Shown here in pieces: positions 48,201 through 59,129 of a DNA stretch of 64,000 bases. How positions within the stretch are numbered: the first letter of the stretch is position 1; each line of letters begins with the position of its first letter. The stretch covers positions 10,250,501 through 10,314,500 of the forward strand of contig CM038908.1 of the NCBI GenBank assembly GCA_021904315.1, in the 5' to 3' direction. The stretch comes from Sphagnum magellanicum. Its lineage: Eukaryota; Streptophyta; Sphagnopsida; Sphagnales; Sphagnaceae. A model generated the notes under the pieces. It ran no database searches. It worked only from the letters and a program-made list of their open reading frames with translations, and had not been told where the DNA came from. Position numbers and translations under genes: made by a program.

Positions 48201-49934
48201 CAAGGTTCATCCCAAATGGGAAATGTCCCAAGGTTTTGGCAAAAGCCAAAATGTGAAAAGTGTGGCCAATAAGGGGCCGACCACCAATTCAACTCCAAAC
48301 CAGCCCAATGCCATGGAGGCATGGTTTGCACGTTTAGAGGCATTGGTGATGAGTATGGCATCCAACATGGTGACATAAGTGAAACCCACAGCACCCGTGC
48401 CAGATGATTATTTAATTTAAGCTTTTGACCTTGGATTTTTCTGTGTAGTTGGATTCTTAGAAGCATTAAATCCAAATGATATCGAATTAGGTATTCTCGA
48501 CGTTCATGTTTTAAGGGCAGTTGGTGACAAAACCCTAGTTAGGGTTTTGACAACTGCACCACATGCTAGGGCAAGTGTTCGAATATAGGAACTATGAGGT
48601 GTTAATGAGATATTGCATCTTTAGCGTGGGGAGGCTTAACTGTTAGGTTCATCTACCATAGTCCTTCATGTTGATCGACACATTTCACATCTCATGGACA
48701 CATCCAACCCGAATAAGGGATCAGTTACAACCACTAGATTGTTTAGTTCCACTTTAGGAACTCAAGCGCCCAATAATGTGTTGGTGTGCCAAACACCATT
48801 GTTTTCTGCTACAACTTTGGTGATGCCTGATTTTTGGATGGTAACCACATTATGTGATGGGTTAGATACACCAAGGATGGTGGCTACACCTGTTGAAGAT
48901 TCCCAATAGGTTTTATTTAACCATCCATCAGTTGGTTAGATACTTGTCAACATATTTGTCAACCATTTACATGTTGACCTACCTATTGGTCAACCCATTA
49001 GGGATTATTGTTGGTTGATCACTTGTTAGCCAACCACTCGTTGGCCAACCACTTGTTATGGTGGTACCACCTTGGCATGCTGCAACAATTAAACTCCAAG
49101 ACCTTTTAGCACACCCACCTATCAATCAAGTAGGGGTTCTACCAAGTATAGTGGTGGTGCGAAATCAAGAAGGTGTTTTTCAAATGAGGGGGGCTTCAAG
49201 ATGATATTATCAACCCTAGAGGATTTTATTAGATTTAGGAACTCAACTTTTGATGTTGGGCAAAACAGCAACGAAGGGTTTAGGGTTGATCAATGCTAAT
49301 TTGGAGCCATGCCCGTGCCATATTTCGACATCAATGTGCATGTCAAAAAGAATTTGGGGGATAACCAAGCATGAGGTCGTCATTTAGGTTAATCCCATCA
49401 AACCTACAAATTATACCATGGTTCGTGTTAAAGCAATGGTTATGCAAGCTACATCGCATGATGTGCTGGTTCAAGGGAAATTGTGTATCACTTAAAAGTT
49501 ACCTTGGATTTTTGGGAGATTGCTTATTATCAACTAGGATGGCAAACAATAGATAGCCATAAGGCTTTTTTGCCAATTACCTTCATTGGGGGGCACGTAA
49601 GGGAAACCCAACAATTAAACAATATTAGCAGGATTTTCAGGGCTTTCCCATGGGGTTGATTTGTTGGAGGGCAATATCCATGCTATGGATAGTCCCCCTA
49701 CTCATGAGCTAGAGATGTTAGGTGCCCATGTTGGGCCATTCATTTAGGGTTCGCCATGTGATCCACCACCATCATGGGGAACATTGTTACAGCTTCAGGC
49801 ATAAGCCAAACATTACATTCATTAGGCTTGGCACATTCTACTATCACCAAGTTCACAGTTACATGTAAACCCATGGACTGCCTGGTTTACACCCTTTGGA
49901 TTTTAAGGTTATTTGGTGGCATATTCTTGAGGAT
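48201..49934 (+). pseudogene. Linker between gag and methyltransferase, possible protease remnant
   Basis: Protein-like plus-strand frames continue (for example 48694-48909 and 49371-49556) without a motif I can name securely. A retroviral-type aspartic protease would be expected here but the D-T/S-G motif was not found; it may be lost by decay. From about 49750 the frame joins that of the methyltransferase domain. Confidence 0.4.
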
Positions 49935-50906
49935 GGGATTTGCTTGTTGGAACTTTTTGGAGGCATTAGTTTTGACCTTATAACAGTCCTTCAATTCGGC
50001 ATAAACATTCACCAATACTATTATATGGAAAAGGATCCTTAAGCCCAACAAGCCTCCATCTGCCATCTTATGATGGTACAACAATAACATCATGGGTTGT
50101 TGCCTACATTAGCAATCCAAGGTTACCAACGTGCCTTACGAAACAACATTACATTGTTGGGGGTGCATGATTTGGATAGGATCAAACCAATGGACTTGGT
50201 CATACTAAGATGGCCATGTTAGGGTTTATCACAAGTTGGCACATGTCAAGGACTTTCAAACCCCAAATCAGGGTTATTTTGGGAGTTGATTTGGGTGCTA
50301 CAATATTTGCAAACCACTCAACTACAATTATGTGCATATGTGTCGGAGAATGTCCCACCATCGAGAGATTTTCAGCTAGCTTTAGCAGAAGCATGGCAAT
50401 GGATTCGGCCTTGGATTAAGGAGCCAATGCAAGTGGATGCTACAACAATTAGTTCATGTGCCCATTGCTTTCGGTGGCTATGGACTAACCTAGCTCCACC
50501 AAAGGTATTTTAGAATGCATATTGGATCATTCTGAGGTCACCCACATGCTTGGTGGATGATATTTTGGATTTAGGATGACATTCTTCTACCGTTCAACAT
50601 GATGACCAACCACCTTTGGCTATGGTCAAGAGGGTTGGCCTACCACAAGTAACCTTACCTACTTTTTTGAGTTTTTCACAATTTCACGCATTTTGAGATG
50701 GTGGTCTAAGCATGATTTGGGATGCCAACTCATCTAGGATGGAGGAGCCCAATGTTGATGGGTGAGAACAACCTATGGGATTTCGCACTAGCATCATAGC
50801 AATGCGAGGGAATTTTGAAGGTGTTCATCAACGGATATTGGGACAGGTCATCAATCTTACTTGTTTCACATGGATCTTTAGCCTTTTTTGGGCTAAACAG
50901 GTTTGA
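49935..50906 (+). pseudogene. Cytosine-5 DNA methyltransferase-like domain inside the retrotransposon
   Basis: One reading frame, with no indel, carries the C5-methyltransferase motifs in canonical order: motif I LLELFGGI (49944-49967, cofactor binding), acidic YYYMEKDP (motif II-like), motif IV WPC-stop (50211-50222, catalytic Cys kept, the following Gln now TAG), motif VI ENV (50346-50354), motif VIII-like CFRWLWTNLAP near 50466, motif IX-like EQPMGF near 50770, motif X-like ILGQVINL near 50840. Between VIII and IX lies a variable stretch suitable for target recognition. About seven stops interrupt it: TAA twice, TAG twice and TGA three times. It sits between gag and RT. The enzyme would transfer a methyl group from S-adenosylmethionine to cytosine in DNA. 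Host DNMT families do not sit in such a setting, so capture by the retroelement is the straightforward reading. Not functional now. Confidence 0.88.
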
Positions 50907-51289
50907 TTTGCATAGTCTTTCCCACCCACCCACCCTTCTTCTACTTTTGTTGCACCTACATCCAAGTTAGCTATGTTGGTGCAAGGGGGGGGACATCCTT
51001 GGGCATTTATGGGATCACAAATTTATGGGTAATGGGAAGGAGGTTTTTAATGTGGGGGTGCTAGGGCATTATGGTGTTATACCACCTTTTGCATAACAAT
51101 CATAGGTTTTGCCTTCAACTTCAAATGCTGGGGATATTTCGTCATTTCAACCCAAGGTACAAATAACCACAGAGACATGGGAGCTAGATATTGGTCCCAT
51201 GGTTACAAGAAATGAGGTGTAGGAAGTACAACAATTACTGAAGGATTATGAAAGTTGTTTTGCTTTCAATTTGAAGGAATTGGGACAAT

Positions 51290-51960
51290 TGTGAGGACAT
51301 GAAGTCCAAATTGTATTAGAGGATGATAATCCTATTTTTAGACAACCTTATAGGTTGAGTGAGATGGAGAGGGCCTTGATTCAGGCTCAGACAACATAAT
51401 TCTTAGATGTAGGTTTGGTGGAACTATCAAAGGTGAGTATGCCTCAACCGTAGTGATGCCAACCAAGAAAGATATTTTTGGCAATTGGACAAAGTGGCAT
51501 GTGTGTGGGGATTATCACCCAGTCAACAAGTGCATGCGTTCGGACAAGTATGCCATGCCCAACCAAAAGAAATCTTTGATGCCCGTGGTCAAGCTAAGGT
51601 TTTAAGTACCTTGGATTTGAGGTTTGGCTACCATTAATTGTCATTGAAGGAGGGCAACAGGGTCAAAACAACATTTTGGGGAATCAATCCTCAAGGGAAG
51701 GATTATTTATACCAATGGCAATTTTTACCATTTGGTTTGAAAAATGCACCTATAGAATTTCAGAGGGTGAAGGATTGGGTGTTGGCAAGGTTTAATTTTG
51801 CCAAATGCTACATTGATGACATTATCATTTTTAGTTTGACATCAGAAGATCAATGGCATTAAATGCAGAGGTACTTGGAAGATTTAAGGATCATAACCTT
51901 AAGCTTCATCCATGCAAGTGCCAATTTTTCTAGATGGATTGAAGGTACAAAAAGCCAAGG
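51290..51960 (+). pseudogene. Ty3/gypsy reverse transcriptase remnant
   Basis: Recognisable blocks: FRQPYRLSEMERALIQAQ, the palm entry VCGDYHPVNKCMRSDKYAMP near 51510, QFLPFGLKNAPIEFQRV, and the catalytic YIDD at 51809-51820. A frameshift lies between the MRSDKYAMP block and the longest open piece (51638-51862). The YIDD aspartates are intact, though stops and frameshifts prevent a product. Confidence 0.9.
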
Positions 51961-52129
51961 TTGAGGCCATTTCATAGGTACCCCAACTGACAAATGTCAA
52001 CCGATTACGAATCTTTTAGGCTTGTGTAATTATTACCAAAGATTTGTTAAAGGATTTAGTACCATTGCTAAACCTTTAATTACGTTGATGTAGATTGACC
52101 AGAATATGTTTGGGGTGAGGAGTAAGAAT

Positions 52130-52674
52130 AGACATTTCATGAGTTGAAAGCCCAACTTTCTTCAGCCCCCATCTTGAAGCAACCCATTTAGGGACATCTT
52201 TTTTAGTTGCATATTGATTGGAGTACCTTAGGGCTGGGAGCCGTGCTTACTAGTTAGATGATGATGGTTGAAAATTTGTGGTGGCATATGCCAATCAGTC
52301 CAACAATAAAACAAAAGCCAAATATAATTCATATGAAAGGGAGTGCCTCCATGTTGTTTCAGTAGTTTTTTCTTTCATGTGCTATCTATATGGTAGCCCA
52401 TTTACTTTGGTTACCAATCACTAGCCCCTAAAGTTTTATAAGATCGACTCACATGAAAGTTGGTTAGATGGGCACTTTTTTTTAGGAATATGATTTCAAT
52501 ATTGTTCATAGGGTTGGTAACGTTAATCAAGATGCTACTGGGTTGAGTCGAAACCCAAGTTCAAGTGAAGAGGACACCATAAGTGCCAGGTGGCATGGAA
52601 AGGTGGATTTGGAGGCAATACCAAGATGTCATGCCTTTGCATACTTGTGTATTTTATTGGGATGTTTTAGGGAT
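52130..52674 (+). pseudogene. RNase H remnant
   Basis: It follows RT. LHIDWSTLGLGAVLT near 52207 carries the first catalytic Asp of retroelement RNase H; further blocks continue to NQDATGLSRNPSSSEEDT near 52530-52570, which marks the end of the domain in this family. Stops and a frameshift interrupt it. The domain-to-integrase linker is cut at 52674 by the CACTA-like insertion. Confidence 0.8.
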
Positions 52675-54594
52675 CACTATGAAAAATCGTGTCCATCAAA
52701 ACCACATTACCCTACAACTAAAATTCAAAAACATATTCACATACAGTTGTTATGTAATTATCCCTTGGGTATTATAACTATTATGCAATTATCTCCTTAA
52801 AACTACGGTGCATTAATAAATAAAATGTCACATTAGAAAATCAGTTAGTTATATTATAATTGCAAATGAGTTGAAAATGGATCTTCTATACAATAATTTA
52901 TACACATTGTACATATATATGTAGTCAACCATATTTAATTTTTTTAGGAGTTGCATTGTAGTTGCATGTGGTAACTACCTTAGAACTATTATAAATGTGT
53001 CACTAAAGTTTCAACTATGTTCCAACTAATGTATAATATACATACATGTGATCATGCCATGTGTTCACATTTCCACCACCCATTATGGGATACATTTGCA
53101 ATTAGTTTTCAATTATAATTCCCATTTATACAATTAGCATGGCCATTAGTGTACTGCTACTAAAGTACTGATATTCAACTATGTTATAATTATAATACAA
53201 CTATTTATAACTTATTAAGGATACATATTCATTAGTTATTTACATTTTCATCACATGTGTTTCATTTTGAGTGATTTAAAATGTTATGGGAACACTACCT
53301 CAAGCTCTAGAAATCATCTTTCAAGTGCAAAGGAAATGAGTAATGAAAAATAACAAGAAGAGAAATAAGCTTTCCAACTTACAAAAGACATTTTTTTCCT
53401 TTTTTTTCTTTTTAGACCCCTCTTACTTTCAAACCTCATAACTTTCTTATTTCTTATTCATTTTAAATGATTTAAAATGTTATAGGAGTGCCACTTGAAG
53501 TTCTAAAAATCATCTTGGAACTTTCATAACAATAAAACAACATATAAGGATTTTTTTTGGTGTTTGGGAACTAGCCTTTGTAGCATTTGGTGGTTTTTTT
53601 TTGAATTTCTAACCCCCCTTTATTTTGAAAGACCATAACTTTCTCAATCCTATTTCATTTTTGACGATTTTTAGTGCACTAGATGTGCCAATAGGTGGGA
53701 TTTAAGTTTTTTTCAAACTTAAAAAATAATGGAACCCTCCCTTTGGATCTGGCTTGCTTTGAGCGCTTAAGTGTTATAGTTGCAATTCAATTTGCAATTA
53801 ATGAACAATTAAAAGATTTAACCCATATGGTTTGTTTTCAAATCCCATGTTACAAACTATATAAAGAAAGTTTATTTTCTTGTAATCTCACATTAAAATA
53901 CATGTGCCATTTTGGGATGAGTTTAAAAAGGCTTAACCTAAAGGCAAATCATAATTTTTATAAAAAAAATTCATGGCTATTTTTTAGTGCACTTAGTTTT
54001 GTGTTTTTCTAATTATTTACTTACCTAAGTAAGTAAGTAGGTCCTACTTTTTAACCTACCTATGTAGGTAGGTAGGTAGGTCCTAGGTAAATATGTAAGT
54101 ATATAGGTCTTAAGACCTACCTACCTATGGTTATGTACGACCTACTTAGCTACTAAAATAATAATAATAATAATATTTTTCAAAATACAATTAATATGCC
54201 ATGTGGCAAAAAAATTTATTGTGCCACATGTCACAATTTCGAACCATCATTAATAATCATAATGGATGATGGAGATCAATATTTCGAAAAACAATTTAAG
54301 TCCAAAAATCTTCATTATGCCACATGTCAAATTTTAATAGATGTATGATAATTAATGACATCATGTGTGTAGTTATAATGGAATTGCATAGTAGTTGAAA
54401 TTGAGTTGTTTTGACTAAGTTGCAATTGAGTTGCAATGAGTTGCACTATATATATGGTGAGTTGCAACTCTATAATTCATGCAATTTGTTTGTTAACACT
54501 CACTGCATAAAAATACAATGAGTTGCAAGTGTCCTTTGCAATTCAAAAATTGGGTTGCAAAACTAATTGCAAAACACCTTTTTTTCTCATAATG
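52675..54594. mobile_element. CACTA-like non-autonomous transposon, 1,920 bp, nested in the retrotransposon
   Basis: The left end begins CACTATGAAAAATCGTGTCC; the right end, reverse-complemented, begins CATTATGAGAAAAAAAGGTG, so the ends are imperfect inverted repeats. The triplet GAT lies on both sides (52672-52674 and 54595-54597), the 3-bp duplication typical of CACTA/EnSpm. Taking out the element plus one GAT rejoins RNase H and integrase linker codons in frame. The interior is AT-rich with TTGCAACT-type motifs and a palindromic CCTACCTATGTAGGTAGG tract at about 54045-54120. No transposase. A related older copy lies at 38432-41570. The insertion is younger than the retrotransposon. Confidence 0.85.
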
Positions 54595-55480
54595 GATGTG
54601 CCCCAAGGCAACATGGGTAATGAGAATTCCCATAATGATGATGATGATGAACCAGAGGGCAATGGTGCCTTGGAAATCCATTTAGATTTACATGTTATGG
54701 CATATCTATACGCAACTGAGGTTCTAGTGGGATTAACACCCAAGGAGCAAAATCAAGTTGTCCATAAGGCAAAATGGTCCCAAGGGAAGGTAATTCCTTA
54801 TTATGTGCGTGGACAAATGGGTGAATGTAGGTAGTACCATGCCTAGAGCAACGTGAGGGCCTTATACTACATGCTCATGAAGAGTTGGGCCATTTTGGGG
54901 TTCGATGGACCTATAGTTTGCTCCATGCATAATATTAGTGGCATGGGATGCAACTACAAGTTCAACAATTTGTTTTTTGGTATGTGGTGTGTGATCAAGT
55001 ATGGGCATCATTCAACACACCAACACCCTAACTACAACCCTTACTAATTATGGGGTTAGGTTATCAATGGAACTTGGATTTTGTTGGCCCATTGACTTTG
55101 ACACCTCAACATAACCAATATGTTTTAGTTATGATCGAACACTTCTCCAAATGGTTGGAATTGGTGCCATTGCCAGATTGTAATAGTGAAGGAGTTGCAT
55201 ATGCATTTTTGGACAAAATGTTTAATAGGTTTGGTGCTCTAACCAAAATTATCACCAACCAAGGTACGGAATCTTGAAGGGATTTCTAGGATTTGTGTGA
55301 AAAGGCATTGATAGATCATTGGACTATTTCACAAGATCATCATGAGGCCAATGGGTTGGCCAAATGAATGGTGTAGACGGTGAAACAAAGATTGTGGAAA
55401 TATGGCCTTCAAAAAGGCCACACTTGAGACTAAGACTTATAGTTACCATGGTTGGCCATGGGATATAAATTCACATGTCA
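54595..55480 (+). pseudogene. Integrase remnant with mutated active site
   Basis: The N-terminal linker is followed by the zinc-binding region (HEELGHFGV near 54878) in which the first of the two cysteines is now Tyr (WYVVCD). The catalytic core starts WNLDFVGPLT near 55070 with the first Asp kept. In IITNQGTES the second catalytic Asp is Asn, and the expected catalytic Glu after ANGLA is Lys, followed by a stop. Both changes are G-to-A on this strand. The longest open piece is 55050-55277. Inactive. Confidence 0.88.
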
Positions 55481-55599
55481 GCTTCATTAGCATCTTTTTC
55501 GTTGTATTTTTTGTTATTCAGTTGAAATCTCGAGCTACTAGCCTCCATTCGATGTGATGTTATGATTGTGATTAGTCTTGATGATCTTTTTGTGTGGAT

Positions 55600-56130
55600 T
55601 TAGGCATGTGAGTAGTGGGGTTGTGTTATGCAAGCGTGTGATGCCTATGGCTATGGAAAATTTGGCAATTGTTTAACACTAAGATACTTTTCAGTATGCC
55701 ACAATTTGTGGAAGAGGTTATCAACCTTGGGTTTGTAAGTTTGAACCAAGGGATTATGTTTATTTGTAGCAGATAGCTCCCACCATATTGGATGTGATTG
55801 CAAGTCGTGTGATTTTGCATGTTTGAAAGGTTTTACCTTTCAAAGTATTGTTGTTTGAAGGACGAGATGGTTAAACATGGAAGGACCATGTGTGTAATTG
55901 TGCACCATGTCATTTTCCCAATGTGGATGGCTAAATTGACCCATCCTTGGCCATTATATTTGTTGGTTTACGGTGTATGTTGTGTGGGCAGTCCACCAGA
56001 ACTACCATTATGTTAATTTGTGATTGGTGTTAAAAAGGATGGCACATGGCATGTTTGATGCCATCCTTGGACTAAGTACCAGTTGACAAATTGGTTTTGC
56101 CCTTGGCGCACCCAATAGACATGGTTCCCA
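55600..56130 (+). pseudogene. C-terminal retroelement region with PHD-type zinc finger
   Basis: The polyprotein continues past integrase with blocks near 55760-55965 (PCHFPNVDG and IDPSLA among them), then a Cys/His cluster at 55974-56109: C-x2-C (55974, 55983), C-x2-C (56019, 56028), then GWH-x2-C (His 56043, Cys 56052), L-x-P, then W-F-C-P in the +1 frame (56092-56103). That is the C4-H-C3 spacing of a PHD finger; the last Cys position reads CGC (Arg). Stops at 56031 and a one-base frameshift break it. PHD fingers usually read histone H3 tails, so in a retroelement this could guide integration. The function is inferred. Confidence 0.75.
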
Positions 56131-56352
56131 CGATCACGTAATATAATTAGTTTAAAGTTTTGTCCCATGATTTTTCACATTTGGTTGAGGATTTGAAGGA
56201 TTCCACATAGGTGACTAATGATGGGGCTCACATTTGCACCTAGCCTAATGATCATTTTACCTTGGAATTGAAGGATTCATCCATGGTGGATTACCTAGGT
56301 ATTTCTATAGTGTTATTTGGTTTAGGGGGACTTCAACCCCAGATAGGGGGGC

Positions 56353-56451
56353 AGTTTGGATGAGGTGTACCATTCAGGGTGTTGGTGTGTTATTTGTTGT
56401 GAATGTGATGACAGTGATAATGGTAGGCACCAACATTGGTGCGCATGACAA
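56353..56451 (+). repeat. 98-bp direct repeat, unit A copy 1
   Basis: This segment begins TTTGGATGAGGTGTACC and ends GCGCATGACAA. It recurs at 56771-56869 in the same orientation with few differences. The two copies flank the 320-bp block at 56452-56770, giving an A-B-A arrangement at the 3' edge of the retrotransposon. Confidence 0.8.
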
Positions 56452-56773
56452 CTGTCAAAAGTTTTAACTTAACTACCTAGTTAAGTCAGAGGTAGTTAGG
56501 CTAAATTAGGTTAGTTAGATTAGTTAATTTGTCCTTAACTGGTTTGAGTGTGAACCCAGTTCATGATATTTAGTTTTGGGATATAATCCCATGGAATGTG
56601 ATCTCAAATCACGTTTGGTGATTTGAAATTCTAGACATAGTTGTTTCATGTCTTTTTAGGTTTTTGTGTTATGCATGGATTTCTTGTTTTTGCAAGGTTT
56701 TTATGTTTCTAGTTTTTCTTTTTATGTTTGAACTTGGATTCCTATGTTTTTATAGATAAGTTTCATTTTGGTT
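56452..56773 (+). repeat. Direct repeat copy 2 (block B)
   Basis: This matches 44439-44760, the block on the other side of the retrotransposon, over about 320 bp. It may be an LTR remnant. It is bounded here on both sides by copies of unit A, so a local duplication or template jump has altered the 3' edge. Confidence 0.65.
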
Positions 56774-56869
56774 TGGATGAAATGTACCATTCAGGGTGTT
56801 GGTGTGTTATTTGTTTTGAGTGCAATGATAGCGATAATGGTAGGCACCGACATTGGTGTGCATGACAAG
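56771..56869 (+). repeat. 98-bp direct repeat, unit A copy 2
   Basis: Second copy of unit A (see 56353-56451). It is followed by GTGTTGTTGGGCCCAAGTTA at 56869, where an LTR-like stretch begins with TGTTG. I found no matching copy of that stretch on the 5' side, so it cannot be confirmed as the 3' LTR. Confidence 0.75.
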
Positions 56870-59129
56870 GTGTTGTTGGGCCCAAGTTAACCTAACCCAA
56901 TTTTGATTAAGAAAGGTAGGATGGCTAAGGAAGTTTTGGGGTTAACCAAAACATCTAAGGGGGTTAGGTTAGTGCATATGACCTTATCCCAGTAGGAGTT
57001 GATGGGTGGGTGGCTTGGTTAGAATAAGGGTAGGAGTAGGTTGGCTAGATTAGAATAAGGTTGAATTACTTTATCCTTGTCTAGAATGGCCAAACCTACT
57101 AGATAAGGTTGTTTGAATGGGGGAGTATTCTTTCTGGAAGCTTCTAGCAATTAGGGTTAGGGTAGGAAAGTGACGATGGCATCTCCATGGAGCTATGAGG
57201 AAAAAGAATTGTTACATTGGCCTCTTTTCCATCTTTTTAAGTGCGTGGGACATGAAGGGTATGAGGAGAAAGGAATGATGATGATGGTTATATGGATGGG
57301 AAGCAGGTTTTGGTTACATCATGATCAAAGGGTGAGATAGGTGAGAGATAAATGAGGTTAAAGCATCACGAAGGAGCAAGATTTTCAAGAGGAAGTCAAG
57401 TCAACATATGCTCTAAAGACTGGAGGCAAGATTGTCAAGTGGTGGGGTGGCAATTATTCAAATGGAGGAGCTTCATGAGGGGATAAAAGTAAGTTAGGGT
57501 GGACCAAAGTGGCACGATAGGAGTCCATTTTTGCATAATTTTTAGTGTTATCAAAACTTTCACAATTAATATGTCAACCAAATATCATTTTTTTCCAAGA
57601 ACTATTTCTTGCCCTCCTTTCTTAATACATTATTGAATACTTTGAATGAAAAAAATTACATCAAATTAAAATTTTTGACATTGAAAATGGGATAATGAAT
57701 TATGGGGCTTTAAAAAGCATCTAAGTGCTTATTCCAATTTGTAATCACGTCCCCAATAGTCCCAATAAGAATTTTGTTTTCATTTTAGTCATATCATAAC
57801 ATATTTCTTTTAATATTCCAAGAGTTATGAGTCCATTTAAAATTGTGCATGGGTTGTAACACAAGATGAAACAAAAATTTACAAGTCCCTCAAAGATTAA
57901 AAGATGGTCATTTAGTTTTTATTTTTGCTATTAGCTTCCTATAATTGGTATGTTATAAATATGCATCCATTTTTATAAATTTCATTATCAATTGGAGTTA
58001 GGAGACATTGCCATAATAAGAGGTATTGGATTTCTATTTTGTGACATGCAAAAATGGATAGTGTAGTTTGCTTTTGCTTGAATATAGTGATTGGAGGTGA
58101 ATGGGGGAAGGTCAAAAAGAGGAACCTGGACCTATTAGGTGTGAATGCAAGTTATAGTTCACTTTATGTGTCCCATTGCAATTTTTTGTAGGGTGCAATG
58201 AATCAACATGCCATTAACATGCCATAAAATCATTTATATGCATAATTGGGACTTGGTTTAAGATTTTGAATTTCAATAAAAAATTATCTATATAATTTTG
58301 CACAATAAATGTGCACCCATTATGTAATATTGGACTTTTGAACTAAAAACATATGGATCGTCTCAACCATATGCACTTCAATATGAAATATTCAATATTA
58401 TTTTTTCAAAATATATCTTACATGGACTTAATATTTGATAGATGAAAGAAAAACATACATAGATTTTAAAACTTCATTACAAAAGCTTTAACCAAAATAT
58501 AGTTATGGACTTTTGAATGACCAAAATTTGAACATTATTTTCAAAAGTCTTTATATGAGTCATTTTTTGTTGGATTGATGATTTTTTTCCTTGTAAAATG
58601 TATGTCAAAAAGATGTCTAAGTGTGTATATTTTCACGTGAATTTAATTAGTTCATTAACAAACCCATAGTCCCCCATTTATGTTAATTCAACACCAAAAA
58701 AATGAACTTTTAAGGACATTTTATCTACCAAAAATGAGCCACTTAACCTTGCATCTACCTTGTTGCTGAAGTAAAGAAATAGGAACAGAAAAGTGACATA
58801 GCTGGAAAGTGTTATTGTTGGCCTTAAAGTGAGAAAGTGATGGTCTACCTTCTTGTCAAGGCAAGAGAATCATGAATTGGGGGGCATGTTATCCCACACA
58901 GAGAGTGTGTGAAGGGGCTATTTTGGGCGAGGTAGAAGCTTTGGAGGTGTAGATAATTGTAGATAAGAGATGTGTAGTAAGGGAAGATAATACAAAGGCC
59001 AATTTATGAGATAGCTAAAGCAAGAATTAGGAGTACTTGAAACTAAAAGCAATACATTACAACCTGTTCTTGAAAATGTGAGAATTATTATGTGCAAAGA
59101 CTTGTTGGATTTCTTGATGCTTGTATGAG
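56870..59129. other. Possible LTR-like flank, then unrecognised AT-rich DNA
   Basis: 56870 to about 57530 has moderate GC and repeated GGTTAGGTTAG/GGTTAGAATAAGG pieces, as seen in LTRs. From 57530 to 59129 the DNA is AT-rich with no gene or complete element recognised. Confidence 0.35.

Larger units (their letters stand above)
46995..56345 (+). mobile_element. Ty3/gypsy retrotransposon relic encoding a DNA methyltransferase and a PHD finger
   Basis: Plus-strand polyprotein remains run in the order gag/CCHC, linker, cytosine-5 methyltransferase-like domain, reverse transcriptase, RNase H, integrase, C-terminal region, PHD finger. RT before RNase H before integrase is the Ty3/gypsy order. The coding sequence is broken by many stops and several frameshifts, and by the CACTA-like insertion at 52675-54594, so the element is dead. 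A G-rich tract (AGATAGGGGGGCAG near 56343) may be the polypurine tract, but LTR limits are uncertain. The whole region carries many TAA, TAG and TGA triplets where Gln or Arg is expected, consistent with methylation-linked C-to-T decay. Confidence 0.9.

Noticed and set aside
48579..48600. GTTCGAATA as a tRNA T-loop-like motif
   Set aside because: No matching acceptor, D or anticodon arms around it; inside the retrotransposon coding remnant.
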